Shown here piece by piece: positions 34,041 through 43,390 of a DNA stretch of 64,000 nt. Source of the DNA: Brevibacterium yomogidense (GTDB lineage: Bacteria; Actinomycetota; Actinomycetes; Actinomycetales; Brevibacteriaceae); contig NZ_FWFF01000017.1 of the NCBI RefSeq assembly GCF_900163715.1, positions 372,001 to 436,000 on the forward strand, written 5' to 3'. Numbering within the stretch: the first letter of the stretch is position 1; the number at the start of each line of letters is the position of its first letter. The notes beneath the pieces are model-generated. The model saw only the letters and a list, made by a program, of their open reading frames with translations, did no database searches and was not told the DNA's origin. The translations under genes were made by a program, and so were the position numbers.

Positions 34041-35045
34041 ATGAGCGAAGAAGCACGCACGGGCACTGCGGGTGCCCAGACGCCCCCGGCCGGACTCGTG
34101 AAGACCGTCGCATTCCCCACCAGCGCCCTGCGGTCGAAGGTCGACTCCCGCATCGTGGACCACCAGCAGTCCCGCGTGGACTTCGTCGTGTGGTCGGCGG
34201 AGGAAGAGTCGCGCGGACTCAGGAAGTCCGACATCGACGCGGTCATCCTCCCGTACCCCGACCACGGTCCGACGATCGACCGACTCCACGAGCTGCCCAA
34301 CCTCAAGTTCGTGCAGCTGCAGACCACCGGATACGACGCGCTGATCGGGAAGGTCGGCCCGGAGGTGCAGGTGGCGACGGCCTCGGGCGTGCACGCGGCG
34401 GCGACCGCAGAGCTCGCCGTGGCGCTCACGCTCGCGCGGCTGCGCGGCATCGACGTCGCGGCCCGCGACATGACGCGCCAGACATGGGACCACCAGCAGC
34501 TGCCGTCGCTCGCGGACCGGAAGATCCTCATCGTGGGGGCAGGCGGGATCGGCAACGCGATCTACGACCGCTTCGCGCCGTTCGAGGTCGAGCAGGCGCG
34601 TGTCGCCACGACCGCGCGCGACGACGATCGCGGCCACATCCACGCGATCGACGAGCTGCCCTCGCTGCTGCCGGATGCAGAGGTCGTCGTCCTCATCACC
34701 CCGCTCACCGACCGCACGGCGAAGCTGGTCGACAAGGACTTCCTCGCCGCGCTGCCGGACGGAGCGCTCGTCGTGAACGTGGCGCGCGGGGGAGTGGTTG
34801 ACACGGACGCGCTGCTCACTGAACTGCAGACCGGTCGGATCCATGCGGCCCTCGACGTCGTCGACCCGGAGCCGCTGCCTGCGAAGCACCCGCTGTGGGA
34901 GGCCCCGAACACGCTGCTCACCCCGCACGTGGGCGGAGACGCATCGGCCTTCCACCCGCGCATCGAGCGGCTGCTCGTGGAACAGCTGCACCGCCTGCAG
35001 GTTGGCAAGGAGCTGCTGAACATCGTCGACCTGCCGGAGGAGTGA
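34041..35045 (+). CDS. D-2-hydroxyacid dehydrogenase family protein
   Basis: 334 residues from the ATG at 34041. Rossmann motif GAGGIG in KILIVGAGGIGNAIYD, catalytic Arg in NVARGGVVDTDAL, Glu in DVVDPEPLP and His in TPHVGG are all present. NAD(P)-dependent interconversion of a 2-oxo acid and a D-2-hydroxy acid is expected; substrate unknown. It starts 34 bp after marR. No Shine-Dalgarno is seen, and CAGACT ends 6 nt before the ATG, so it may have its own leaderless transcript. Confidence 0.9.
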   Translation: MSEEARTGTAGAQTPPAGLVKTVAFPTSALRSKVDSRIVDHQQSRVDFVVWSAEEESRGLRKSDIDAVILPYPDHGPTIDRLHELPNLKFVQLQTTGYDALIGKVGPEVQVATASGVHAAATAELAVALTLARLRGIDVAARDMTRQTWDHQQLPSLADRKILIVGAGGIGNAIYDRFAPFEVEQARVATTARDDDRGHIHAIDELPSLLPDAEVVVLITPLTDRTAKLVDKDFLAALPDGALVVNVARGGVVDTDALLTELQTGRIHAALDVVDPEPLPAKHPLWEAPNTLLTPHVGGDASAFHPRIERLLVEQLHRLQVGKELLNIVDLPEE

Positions 35046-35230
35046 CCCACGCGCAGCGGCGCTCGACTATGCGCACACAAGCGTTCGGTATTGGTCTCTG
35101 CGGCCCTCGCATCGTCGCCGATGAGACGAACGGCGACTGGTGACTCGCGCGGGACGTGACGTCCCTCACGCGGTCACGGAGACCGAAGAGAGTCATCTGC
35201 GCAGGTGAGCGCGCTGGGACCCGAGCCGCA

Positions 35231-35282
35231 CCGTCGCCTGGGTGCCGGTTGCCCGCAGGGGTGACCGGCACCTCGGCGACGG
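35231..35282 (+). other. Long hairpin in the 300-bp gap before ilvD
   Basis: Arms 35231-35249 and 35264-35282 pair at 17 of 19 positions around a 14-nt loop, starting 186 bp after the dehydrogenase stop and ending 64 bp before ilvD. It could terminate the upstream gene. The ilvD promoter box TAAGAT (35333-35338) lies after it. The rest of the gap (35046-35230) shows nothing recognisable. Confidence 0.6.
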
Positions 35283-35345
35283 TGGTCCGGTCCGCCATGT
35301 GAGCCGATGGCGGTGCAGTGTGACGGCGGTCCTAAGATGCGGGAC

Positions 35346-37091
35346 ATGAGCATTGTGGAACCGGACCCAGCAGTCGCCTCGTCACCAGCCCAGCCCGATC
35401 CGGGCGTCGACATCAAGCCGCGTTCGCGCGACGTCACCGACGGCATCGAGCGCGCCGCGGCCCGCGGAATGCTCCGTGCGGTCGGCATGGGCGACGGTGA
35501 CTGGCAGAAGCCGCAGGTCGGCGTCGCCTCGTCGTGGAACGAGATCACCCCGTGCAACCTGTCGCTCCAGCGCCTGGCCGGATTCGCCAAGGAAGGCGTC
35601 CACGCGGCCGGCGGCTACCCGCTGGAGTTCGGCACGATCTCCGTGTCCGACGGCATCTCCATGGGCCACGAGGGCATGCACTACTCGCTCGTCTCCCGTG
35701 AGGTCATCGCGGACTCGGTGGAGACGGTGTTCGGCGGCGAGCGCCTGGACGGCTCCGTCCTGCTGGCCGGCTGCGACAAGTCGATCCCGGGCATGCTCAT
35801 GGCGGCGGCCCGTCTGGAGCTCTCCAGCGTGTTCCTCTACAACGGCTCCATCATGCCGGGCACGGCGAAGCTCTCCGACGGCACGGAGAAGGAGGTCACA
35901 CTCATCGACGCCTTCGAAGCCGTGGGCGCCTGCCGAGCCGGCAAGATGACGGAGGCGGACGTCGACGCGATCGAGCGCGCAGTCTGCCCCGGTGAGGGTG
36001 CGTGCGGCGGTATGTACACCGCGAACACGATGGCCTCTGCGGCCGAGGCGATGGGCATGTCCCTGCCCGGCTCCGCCGCTCCGCCGGCGATCCACCGCAA
36101 CCGCAACGTGTTCGCCCGCATGTCCGGCGACGCGGTCGTGAACCTGCTGCGCCGCGGCATCACGACGAAGGACATCATCACGAAGGAGTCGCTGGAGAAC
36201 GCGATCGCCGTGACGATGGCGTTCGGCGGTTCGACCAACGCGGTCCTGCACATGATGGCGATCGCGCACGAGGCGGGCGTGGACCTGAGCCTCGACGACT
36301 TCAACCGGATCGGCGATCAGGTGCCCCACCTGGGCAACGTGAAGCCGTTCGGCGACTACGTCATGAACGACGTCTTCAAGATCGGCGGCGTGCCGGTCGT
36401 CATGCGCGCGCTGCTGGATGCGGGCCTGCTGCACGGCGACTGCATGACGGTCACCGGCAAGACGGTCGCGGAGAACCTCGAGAAGATCAATCCGCCGGAC
36501 CCGGACGGCAAGATCCTCCGGGCGATGAACGACCCGATCCACCCGACGGGCGGTCTGACGGTGCTGAAGGGCTCGCTCGCCCCGGAGGGCGCAGTCGTGA
36601 AGTCGGCAGGCTTCGACGCGGACGTCTTCGAGGGCACTGCGCGCGTGTTCGACCGTGAGCAGCCCGCGATGGACGCCGTGCTGAACGGTGAGCTGAAGGC
36701 CGGCGACGTCGTCGTCATCCGCTACGAGGGTCCCAAGGGCGGACCGGGCATGCGCGAGATGCTCGCGATCACCGGTGCGATCAAGGGCGCGGGCATCGGC
36801 AAGGACGTCCTGCTCATCACGGACGGCCGGTTCTCCGGCGGCTCGACAGGTCTGTGCATCGGCCACGTGGCGCCGGAGGCCGTCGACGGAGGCCCGATCG
36901 CGCTCGTGAAGGACGGCGACAAGATCAGCATCGACATCGCGGCCCGGACGATCGAGCTCGAGGTGTCGGAGGCTGAGCTGGAGGAGCGCCGCAAGGAGTG
37001 GACGATCCCGGAGAACCACCGCCTGACCGGTGTGCTGGGCAAGTACGCGAAGCTCGTGAAGTCTGCGGCCGTGGGCGCGACGACGGTCTGA
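35346..37091 (+). CDS. ilvD: Dihydroxy-acid dehydratase
   Basis: 581 residues from the ATG at 35346. No Shine-Dalgarno; TAAGAT at 35333-35338 ends 7 nt before it, indicating a leaderless mRNA. Iron-sulfur ligands are the Cys in [15 protein letters not shown] and [19 protein letters not shown] near the end binds the substrate. It dehydrates 2,3-dihydroxy acids to the 2-oxo acid precursors of valine and isoleucine, the step after IlvC. It stands alone here, 12 kb from ilvBNC. Confidence 0.95.
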   Translation: MSIVEPDPAVASSPAQPDPGVDIKPRSRDVTDGIERAAARGMLRAVGMGDGDWQKPQVGVASSWNEITPCNLSLQRLAGFAKEGVHAAGGYPLEFGTISVSDGISMGHEGMHYSLVSREVIADSVETVFGGERLDGSVLLAGCDKSIPGMLMAAARLELSSVFLYNGSIMPGTAKLSDGTEKEVTLIDAFEAVGACRAGKMTEADVDAIERAVCPGEGACGGMYTANTMASAAEAMGMSLPGSAAPPAIHRNRNVFARMSGDAVVNLLRRGITTKDIITKESLENAIAVTMAFGGSTNAVLHMMAIAHEAGVDLSLDDFNRIGDQVPHLGNVKPFGDYVMNDVFKIGGVPVVMRALLDAGLLHGDCMTVTGKTVAENLEKINPPDPDGKILRAMNDPIHPTGGLTVLKGSLAPEGAVVKSAGFDADVFEGTARVFDREQPAMDAVLNGELKAGDVVVIRYEGPKGGPGMREMLAITGAIKGAGIGKDVLLITDGRFSGGSTGLCIGHVAPEAVDGGPIALVKDGDKISIDIAARTIELEVSEAELEERRKEWTIPENHRLTGVLGKYAKLVKSAAVGATTV

Positions 37092-37196
37092 GCGACCGTT
37101 CGAGTGCGCAAGCCTGAGTCGCAGGCTGAGCGTGCACGCCCGAGCAGCAAGCTGAGCGTGCGAGGGGCGGGTCTCCGTCCCCCGCGGTGAGACATC

Positions 37197-37246
37197 CACG
37201 CAGGGGCCCCGGTCCTCCCGTCGAGGAGGACCGGAGCCCCTGCGTG
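37197..37246. terminator. 22-position hairpin after ilvD
   Basis: Arms 37197-37218 and 37225-37246 pair at 21 of 22 positions around a 6-nt loop. It separates ilvD from the convergent membrane protein gene. Confidence 0.88.
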
Positions 37247-37313
37247 TGCGGAAAGCGCTGCGCGTGATGTCTGAGCATCGTGCGCGGCGACTCCCCGTTG
37301 CCACTGTCTGTTT

Positions 37314-37880
37314 TCAGTACTCGTCGTCCGCGTCTTCATCCGCGTCGTCTTCGGCGGCGAGGCGCCTGCGTCCACGGCGAGCGGAGTACGCAAGGGCGAT
37401 CATCGCTGCCCCACCGCCCACGATGCCGCCGGTGACGAGGCCGGCCGCGGTGCTGCTGTCGGTGCTGACTGCATCACTGAGGCCCACGTCGATGAGCGGC
37501 GCCCCCGTGAACATATGGAACGAGAGCGCTGCGATCCACGCGGCTGCCACGGCGAGTCCGGCGAGCGTCGCCAGTCGCCTGCGTCGCGGGGCGATCTTCG
37601 AGTAGACGCGGTTCATATCGAGTCCGGCGCTGCGGCAGTACCAACTGTAGGCGCCGCTCGGGATGAGGGCCGCGACGATGACGATGCCGGACCACATCCC
37701 CACGCCGATCACGGCGAGGGCGACGCCGATCAGCTGGATGGTGAAGATCGAGACGACCATCGCGACGGTGCCGGCGCGCAGGGCGATGTCCCGTTCGCGC
37801 TCATCGCCCATCGAGGGATCGGCGATCCCTGCGAGTCTGTCTGCGGTCGTGGTGAAGCGGCGTGGGGTATGCGTTGTCAT
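37314..37880 (-). CDS. Hypothetical membrane protein paired with XRE regulator
   Basis: 188 residues. Four hydrophobic segments (about 38-58, 62-80, 104-122, 146-166) lie between a polar N-terminus and an acidic, Arg-flanked tail ending EDADDEY. Its ATG overlaps the XRE gene stop (ATGA), so the two are co-translated. Small HTH-plus-membrane-protein pairs of this kind are widespread; the role here is not known. Confidence 0.75.
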   Translation of the reverse strand: MTTHTPRRFTTTADRLAGIADPSMGDERERDIALRAGTVAMVVSIFTIQLIGVALAVIGVGMWSGIVIVAALIPSGAYSWYCRSAGLDMNRVYSKIAPRRRRLATLAGLAVAAAWIAALSFHMFTGAPLIDVGLSDAVSTDSSTAAGLVTGGIVGGGAAMIALAYSARRGRRRLAAEDDADEDADDEY

Positions 37881-38140
37881 GACGGCTCCTTGTCCAGCGG
37901 GAAGAGGGCTTCGACGGTCGAGCCCAGGCGGCGGCTGATGCGCAGTGCGAGGTAGACGCTGGGTGCGTAGTCGCCCTTCTCCACGGCAGCGATCGTCTGG
38001 CGGGTCACGCCGACGTGCTTGCCGAGCTCGCCCTGTGTGAGTCCCACGGCTCTGCGCAGAGTCCGGATGGACTCGGTGCCGCCGTCGGATGGGCGAGGAC
38101 CTGCTTCGGTGGAGCCCCCGGTCTGTCCGGTGATCGGCAT
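37877..38140 (-). CDS. XRE-family HTH regulator
   Basis: 87 residues from the ATG at 38140 (AGGGGTGG upstream); a GTG at 38146 is less likely. After 25 variable residues it holds a compact HTH: IRTLRRAVGLTQGELGKHVG, then VTRQTIAAVEKGDYAPS, and LALRISRRLGSTVEALFPL. This is the short YgzD/XRE type with only a DNA-binding domain, so its activity may be controlled by the co-translated membrane protein. The huge inverted repeat just upstream is its likely operator. Confidence 0.88.
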   Translation of the reverse strand: MPITGQTGGSTEAGPRPSDGGTESIRTLRRAVGLTQGELGKHVGVTRQTIAAVEKGDYAPSVYLALRISRRLGSTVEALFPLDKEPS

Positions 38141-38152
38141 ATCCACCCCTTG

Positions 38153-38220
38153 ATGTTGAGTTTCCTTGACATCTACATGTTAAGCAGAGTTAACACATGG
38201 ATGTCAAGGAAACTCAACAT
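38153..38220. promoter_or_regulatory. Perfect 21-bp inverted repeat containing mirrored promoters
   Basis: Arms 38153-38173 and 38200-38220 are exact reverse complements around 26 nt, and the spacer itself contains TGTTAA/TTAACA. On the minus strand TTGACA (38207-38202) and TTAACA (38183-38178) have an 18-bp spacer and drive the XRE gene. The plus strand holds the same boxes at 38166-38171 and 38190-38195, also 18 bp apart. The whole reads as an autoregulatory operator or promoter region; plus-strand output has no gene to read. Confidence 0.75.
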
Positions 38221-38341
38221 TCAGTCGCGAGGTGACCGTCGGGTCGCCGTCAGCCGAACCGCGCTCTTCGGGCAGCTGAGTCGCGCCCGTGTGCTTCAGT
38301 CCGCTGTATCGCGCCCCGTGCCCTCTGCTGCTGGACGAGAG

Positions 38342-39619
38342 TCAGGACGGTCGGTGGGCGAGCCCGGTCTCCTCGTAGACGCGCTTGCCCATCGGGGCGA
38401 AGTCCAGGACGCCCTCTTCCCACCACTCGTCGAGGTCCTCGAAATCGCCCTTGTCCTCGATCCCCAGTTCGTCCGCGACGGACGTCCACTTCTCCGTGGA
38501 CTCATCGATCTTCGCGGGCACGTCGTCGCTGAGCAGCCCGTCGTCGAGGATCCTCTCCAGCTCTGCGGCGTTCGCGTCGCTGATGATCTTCTCCGTCTCC
38601 TCGTCGATCTGCTCGATCGTGCCGTCGGCCTCCTTCACCTGGCGCACGCTCTCCGTGTTGCCGTCGGCCACGATGTTGACGAAGCCCGCGAACGATGACT
38701 GGGCCGCGTCGAAGATGATCTGCTGGTAGGCCAGCGGCAGCGTCTCGAACGAACTGCCTGCGAGCTCCGCGCCCACGGCCCGCGAAGCCATGCTCGCCTC
38801 GTCCGTGCTGTAGGACAGGTGCGGGGCCACGTCGAACAGCTGGCTCTCCGCAGACGGGAGGAGCTGTGCGAACGTGCAGTCGACGGTGCCGCGCTGCAGG
38901 GCCTCGAACACCTCGACGTACTCCATCGACACGGGGGACGCCCCCAGCTCCTGCGTCACGTTCAGGTGCGAGGTGCTCGCCACGCGGATCTGGCGTCCCT
39001 CCCAGTCGTCCGGTTCGCTCCCCTCCTCGTTGCAGATCGGGTAGTAGCCTCCCGACGCGACCATCGGGGTCAGCGGCGTGACGCCCTTCGCTTCGTACTC
39101 GTCGAGGAGGCTCTCGGTCTGCCACCCGAGATCGCCTGCGACCGCGTTGTAGATCGCCTCTCCGCGCACGGGGGAGATCGGCAGCCCGGAGAGGGCGGAT
39201 GCGGTCGCGTCGAACGACGGGTAGTCGCTGGGGTTGTAGATGGGCAGCGAGTAGGACAGGTCGAGGCGCCCGTCCGCCAGAGCGTCGTCGACCTCCGCGT
39301 AGCCTGCGATCGCCTGTCCCCAGACCATCTCCAGAGTGATCTTCCCGCCGGACCGCTCTTCGATGTAGTCCTGGTACGCGTAGGCGGCCGGCGCCATGAT
39401 CGATTCCGGTGAGGCCGCGGCGGGCTGGTAGGTCAGTGTGACCGGGTCCAGATCGGCCAGCGCTTCGTCGACGGCTGCCTGGTCGGCGTCGTATTCGAAG
39501 CCAGCGCCGGCTTCACCGCCGGACGAGCCTCCGGCTCCCGCGGATCCGGCGCAGGAGGACAGCGTGAGTGCGGCGCAGACGGCCGCCGCTGCGAAGGTGA
39601 GTGGGCGAGCAGATGTCAT
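38342..39619 (-). CDS. TRAP transporter substrate-binding lipoprotein (DctP family)
   Basis: 425 residues from the ATG at 39619 with AAGGAG upstream. Lipobox LSSC marks a lipoprotein, followed by a Gly/Ser linker. The DctP-type fold shows GKITLEMVWGQAIAGYAE, WEGRQIRVASTSHLNVTQELG and VEVFEALQRGTVDCTFAQLL. Such proteins deliver organic acids or similar solutes to DctQ/DctM membrane subunits, but no such genes are adjacent. Partners must lie elsewhere or it works as a sensor. Convergent or isolated relative to the XRE pair; upstream lies the acyl-CoA synthetase. Confidence 0.88.
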   Translation of the reverse strand: MTSARPLTFAAAAVCAALTLSSCAGSAGAGGSSGGEAGAGFEYDADQAAVDEALADLDPVTLTYQPAAASPESIMAPAAYAYQDYIEERSGGKITLEMVWGQAIAGYAEVDDALADGRLDLSYSLPIYNPSDYPSFDATASALSGLPISPVRGEAIYNAVAGDLGWQTESLLDEYEAKGVTPLTPMVASGGYYPICNEEGSEPDDWEGRQIRVASTSHLNVTQELGASPVSMEYVEVFEALQRGTVDCTFAQLLPSAESQLFDVAPHLSYSTDEASMASRAVGAELAGSSFETLPLAYQQIIFDAAQSSFAGFVNIVADGNTESVRQVKEADGTIEQIDEETEKIISDANAAELERILDDGLLSDDVPAKIDESTEKWTSVADELGIEDKGDFEDLDEWWEEGVLDFAPMGKRVYEETGLAHRPS

Positions 39620-39700
39620 CGTTGACTCCTTGGTGAGGGCGACGTTGGTGAGGGTGAACAAGGCGCAGCGGTTGCTGGTCTGACAGGCATGGCGGGTGCG

Positions 39701-39760
39701 TCACCCGATCTGGGGCGGCATCACCCGACCTGGGGCAGCATCACCCGATCTGGCGGGCCG
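39701..39760. repeat. 20-bp tandem triplication over the acyl-CoA synthetase stop codon
   Basis: Three 20-bp units start at 39701, 39721 and 39741, beginning TCACCCGA. The third carries the last codons and TGA stop of the synthetase gene (minus strand). Units differ at one to a few bases. Confidence 0.9.
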
Positions 39761-41438
39761 CGCCCTCCCAGTGGGGTGCGCGCAGCGCCTTCTTGTCGAT
39801 CTTCCCGAACGGCGTCAGCGGGAGGGAGTCGACGAACTCGAAGCTCTTGGGGCGCGCATACCGCGCGAGTCCGATGGACGCGTGGTCCTTGAGTGCCTGG
39901 TCTGTGAGGCCGTCAGTGTCACCGCTGCCATCATCGTCACGGTCAGCGCCATCGCCACGGACTTCGTCGCCGTCGGCACTGCTCCCGTCTTCGTCGTCGG
40001 CACCGACGCCGCGCGTGACCACGACCGCGTGGACCGCCTCGCCCCAGTCCGGGTGCGGGACGCCGATCACTGCGACCTGCGCGACGAGCGGATGGGACGA
40101 GAGCGCGTCCTCGACCTCGCGGGAGTAGACGTTGAAGCCGCCGGAGATGATCATGTCGTTCTTCCGGTCCTTGAGGAAGACGTACCCGGCGTCGTCGATG
40201 ATCCCCATGTCGCCGGTGCGGACCCAGCCGTCCCAGAACTTCTCCGCCGTCGCTTCCGCATTGCCGATGTACTCGGTGAGAGCGAAGGGTGTGCGCACCG
40301 TGATCTCGCCGAACTCTCCCGGGGGCAGGTGCGCGCCCGTGTCGTCGGTGACCGCGACGTCGGTGAAGAGCGTGGCGTTGCCGCAGGAGGCCAGCAGTTC
40401 GGGTCGGTTCGGATCGTGGTCGAGCTTCGAGAGGCGCGTGCAGAACTGAGGTGCCTCTGTCTGACCGAAGAGTTGGAGGAAGACCGGGCCCAGCAGGCGG
40501 AGTCCGTCGACCAGCCTGGTCGGTGACATCGGCGCGGCGCCGTAGACGATCGTGTTCAGGGCCAGATCCGCAGAGCGGTCTCCCGATCCTCCTGATCCCT
40601 CTGATCCTGACCCCCCGTCGGCCAGGCGCCCGTCGAGGAGGTCGAGCACGCGATAGATCATCGTGGGCACCATGAAGGTCCAGGTGATCCGATCGTGGAG
40701 GAGCAGGTCGACGGTGCGGTGCGCATCGAAGCTGTCGAGCACGCGCACGTTCGCCCCACGTCCGATCGCGGCTGCCGCGAGGGAACCGCCCGCGTGCGCG
40801 AGCGGCGTCATGATGAGCATGCGCTCGCCGGGGCGGATCTCCGCCTCGATCATCTGGATGTACAGGGCCGCTGCGACCGATCGTGCGGAGTGGGAGACCG
40901 CCTTCGGCCGTCCCGTCGTCCCGCCGGTGAAATAGATTCCTGCGCGCGATTCCGGATCGACGGAGTGCTCCGTGCGGTCGGGTTCCGTGCCACCAGGCGG
41001 CAGGGGCGCCAGGGGGATCGCATCCGGGAGCATCCTGCCGGCGGGGTCCTCCACCTGCAGGAGGACGGGTCGGTCGTCCGGGTCGAGGTAGGGCAGAAGT
41101 GCGGCGCCGAGGTCGTAGCCGGTGACGAGGAACGCGGCCTTCGCGTATGCCAGCTGGTACGCGACGGTCTCCAGGGCGGACATGTAGTTAGCCGGCGTGC
41201 GCACGAGGCCCATGCGGGCGACGGCGGATTCGACGACCAGCCATTCGGCGCGGTTGCCGGCGAACATGCCGACGACATCACCGGTGGAGGCGCCGTGCTG
41301 GCGCAGCTGCTCCATGACGGCGTCCGACCACAGCCACAAGTCCCTGTAGGTGAACTCGCGGTCGTCCTCGCGGATCGCGGTGAGCGCGCTGTGGATGCGG
41401 AACGAGTGCTCGTAGATCTCTGCCGGGGTGGTGAACAC
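39741..41438 (-). CDS. AMP-dependent acyl-CoA synthetase/ligase
   Basis: 565 residues from a GTG at 41438, chosen because AGGAGAGG lies 6 nt upstream; an ATG at 41459 adds seven residues but has no site. ANL-family motifs: YFTGGTTGRPKAVSHS (P-loop), YGAAPMS, FGQTEAP, WVRTGDMG, KNDMIISGGFNVY hinge and catalytic Lys in LTPFGKIDKKAL. It activates a carboxylic acid as acyl-AMP and then acyl-CoA. The C-terminal domain contains an Asp/Gly-rich insert of about 37 residues (nt 39902-40010) not seen in typical members. The substrate is unassigned. Confidence 0.9.
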   Translation of the reverse strand: MFTTPAEIYEHSFRIHSALTAIREDDREFTYRDLWLWSDAVMEQLRQHGASTGDVVGMFAGNRAEWLVVESAVARMGLVRTPANYMSALETVAYQLAYAKAAFLVTGYDLGAALLPYLDPDDRPVLLQVEDPAGRMLPDAIPLAPLPPGGTEPDRTEHSVDPESRAGIYFTGGTTGRPKAVSHSARSVAAALYIQMIEAEIRPGERMLIMTPLAHAGGSLAAAAIGRGANVRVLDSFDAHRTVDLLLHDRITWTFMVPTMIYRVLDLLDGRLADGGSGSEGSGGSGDRSADLALNTIVYGAAPMSPTRLVDGLRLLGPVFLQLFGQTEAPQFCTRLSKLDHDPNRPELLASCGNATLFTDVAVTDDTGAHLPPGEFGEITVRTPFALTEYIGNAEATAEKFWDGWVRTGDMGIIDDAGYVFLKDRKNDMIISGGFNVYSREVEDALSSHPLVAQVAVIGVPHPDWGEAVHAVVVTRGVGADDEDGSSADGDEVRGDGADRDDDGSGDTDGLTDQALKDHASIGLARYARPKSFEFVDSLPLTPFGKIDKKALRAPHWEGAARQIG

Positions 41439-41569
41439 AGGCGGCCTCTCCTGGAACATGGCGGGCAGCGAGCGAAAGCAGCTGCACCGATGCGAACTGT
41501 GACTCAGCACACCATAATCCGGTCAGCCTTGACTGGCGACCTGTGTTCACCAGGTGGGCAGGGAGGACG

Positions 41570-42823
41570 TCACCCCAGGCTGATCCGACCCTTCAGCTCC
41601 GCCGCGTCCAGCGGTTCCGCGGTCGACTGCTCGATGATCTGCTTCGCCTTGTCCGTCGAATCCCACACGTTCCACAGCAGGACACCGCGCACGCGGCCGG
41701 TGTCGAGGTAATAGACCACTCCGGCGCTGCCGTCGTCGGTGAAGTCCTCGACGGTCTCGAGCGAGGAATCGAGGTCTCCGACCGCCTCGTAGCCGTAGTC
41801 GAAGAGGTCGGACCAGAAGATCGGGGTGTACGTGTAGCTCTCCGGATCGCCCTTCCGCGTGCGGGCGACTGCCATGTTGCGGCCGGCGACGGCGCCCATG
41901 TGCTCCGCGCTGTCCACATGCTCGACACGCCGGTCACCCAGGAGCGCGTCCTCGTAGCGGGCGACGTCTCCCGCGGCCCACACGTCCGGTGCATTCGTCG
42001 CGAGGCGGCGATCGACGATGATCCCGTCGTCGACGGTGATGCCGGCTGCTCGCGCGACCTGATCGTTCGGTGTGACGCCGACGCCGACCACCACGACCTC
42101 GGCGGTGTGGGTTTCGCCGGAGGCATCCGCGACGATGAGGTGATCGTCGCGCTCGCTCGCGCCGTAGGCGGCGGACTCGCCGACCACGGTCACACCGCGG
42201 TCGCGATACGTCTGCGTCACCGTCTCGGCCAGGCGCGCGGGGAACATGTGCCCCTGCACCGTCGCTCCGCGCATGAGCATGGTCACCGACACGTCGTTCT
42301 GCGCCAGTGCGGAGGAGATCTCCGCGCCGATGTACCCGCCGCCCACGACGACAGCACGGCTGCCAGGCTTCGCTTGGGCGCGCAGGTGCCGGTAGTCCTC
42401 GACGGTGCGGAAGTGGATGATGCGGTCGGATGCGGGCAGGTCGAGCTCCCGCGGCTGCGAGCCCGTCGCCAGCAGCAGGTACTCGTAGCCGACCGTGGAG
42501 GTGTCTGCCAGCGTGAGTGTCTTGGCGCTCGTGTCGATCGCCGTCACGGACGCCCCGGTCCGCACGTCTGCGCCGTCCTGCGATCCGGTGCCGGCCTCGC
42601 CGTCGAGCAGCCATCCGTTGTCGAGCTGCGCCTCGCCATCCAGCCACAGCGTCTTCGACAGGTCGGGGCGGTAGTAGGGGCCGTCCGGTTCGCGACCGAG
42701 GATCGCCAGGGTGCCGTCCGCGTCGTGCTCCCGGATCGCCTTCGCCGCCGAGGCCGCCGCGACTCCTGCGCCGACGATCACGTAGTCGTACGTGCTGTGT
42801 GCACCCGTGCCTGTGCTGTCCAT
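41570..42823 (-). CDS. FAD-dependent NAD(P)H:ferredoxin/rubredoxin reductase-like oxidoreductase
   Basis: 417 residues from the ATG at 42823 (AAGGAG 10 nt upstream). FAD motif GAGVAAASA near residue 17, NAD motif GGGYIGAE near 155, and AAGDVARYED near 285. The C-terminal reductase-domain WSDLFDYGYEAVGDL matches BphA4-type ferredoxin reductases and their AIF-like relatives. It would pass electrons from NAD(P)H to a ferredoxin or similar acceptor. No ferredoxin or oxygenase gene is adjacent. Convergent with nothing; it follows the small hypothetical gene on the same strand. Confidence 0.87.
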   Translation of the reverse strand: MDSTGTGAHSTYDYVIVGAGVAAASAAKAIREHDADGTLAILGREPDGPYYRPDLSKTLWLDGEAQLDNGWLLDGEAGTGSQDGADVRTGASVTAIDTSAKTLTLADTSTVGYEYLLLATGSQPRELDLPASDRIIHFRTVEDYRHLRAQAKPGSRAVVVGGGYIGAEISSALAQNDVSVTMLMRGATVQGHMFPARLAETVTQTYRDRGVTVVGESAAYGASERDDHLIVADASGETHTAEVVVVGVGVTPNDQVARAAGITVDDGIIVDRRLATNAPDVWAAGDVARYEDALLGDRRVEHVDSAEHMGAVAGRNMAVARTRKGDPESYTYTPIFWSDLFDYGYEAVGDLDSSLETVEDFTDDGSAGVVYYLDTGRVRGVLLWNVWDSTDKAKQIIEQSTAEPLDAAELKGRISLG

Positions 42824-42957
42824 GATGACCCCACTCCTTCCGAGGGTGTGTCCGTCTCCTTCGACAACACCGGCGGCAGGGGTCATCATCCCGGGGAGCG
42901 CGTGTGGCTCCGATGGGCCTGTGCGGACGGGCTTGTACGGGGCCTGGCCCGTGCTGC

Positions 42958-43263
42958 TCAGCCCTTCGCCTTGGCGGCCTTCCACTGCTCGTTCAGTGCC
43001 CTGCGGCGGTCGTAGTCCTGCTTGAGCTTCGTGCGCGGGTCCATGCTGGCGGTCAGGCGCGGCGGTCCGATGACGTGGAGGAGCGCGTACTGGAACCGGA
43101 AGAAGAAGCGGTACCCGAGGCCGAACCCGTCGTCGCCCTTCGGCTTCGTCATCGGTGTTTCGGGCGCGGGAGTGCCCTCCGGATCGTGGATCGCGCTGGG
43201 CTCTGCCGGATCGCCGCCGCCCGTGCTGCTCGAGCTGAGTGGCGGGTGCTTGTCGTCTGGCAT
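42958..43263 (-). CDS. Hypothetical small protein divergent from OhrR-like regulator
   Basis: 101 residues from the ATG at 43263 (AGGAG upstream). The first 45 residues are Pro/Ser/Thr-rich and probably disordered; the rest is FGLGYRFFFRFQYALLHVIGPP followed by a basic coiled stretch (RTKLKQDYDRRRALNEQWKAAKAKG region). No cysteine is present. The aromatic segment may sit at a membrane. No family recognised. The divergent regulator suggests redox-linked expression. Confidence 0.68.
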   Translation of the reverse strand: MPDDKHPPLSSSSTGGGDPAEPSAIHDPEGTPAPETPMTKPKGDDGFGLGYRFFFRFQYALLHVIGPPRLTASMDPRTKLKQDYDRRRALNEQWKAAKAKG

Positions 43264-43320
43264 GAGTGGGATCTCCTCGGTGCGGATGGCGGGCGCGGTG
43301 TGGTCCGGCGAGTCTACGCG

Positions 43321-43339
43321 GCACACAACTGTTTCGTGC
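43321..43339. promoter_or_regulatory. Imperfect inverted repeat, candidate OhrR operator
   Basis: GCACACAACTGTTTCGTGC has 8-nt arms matching at 6 positions. It overlaps the likely promoter of the divergent ohrR-like gene (TATAGC at 43345-43350). Assignment rests on position only. Confidence 0.35.
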
Positions 43340-43390
43340 ACTAAGTATAGCAGGAGGACCGTGCGCTGACGGGCGGTGTACCCTCGACGC

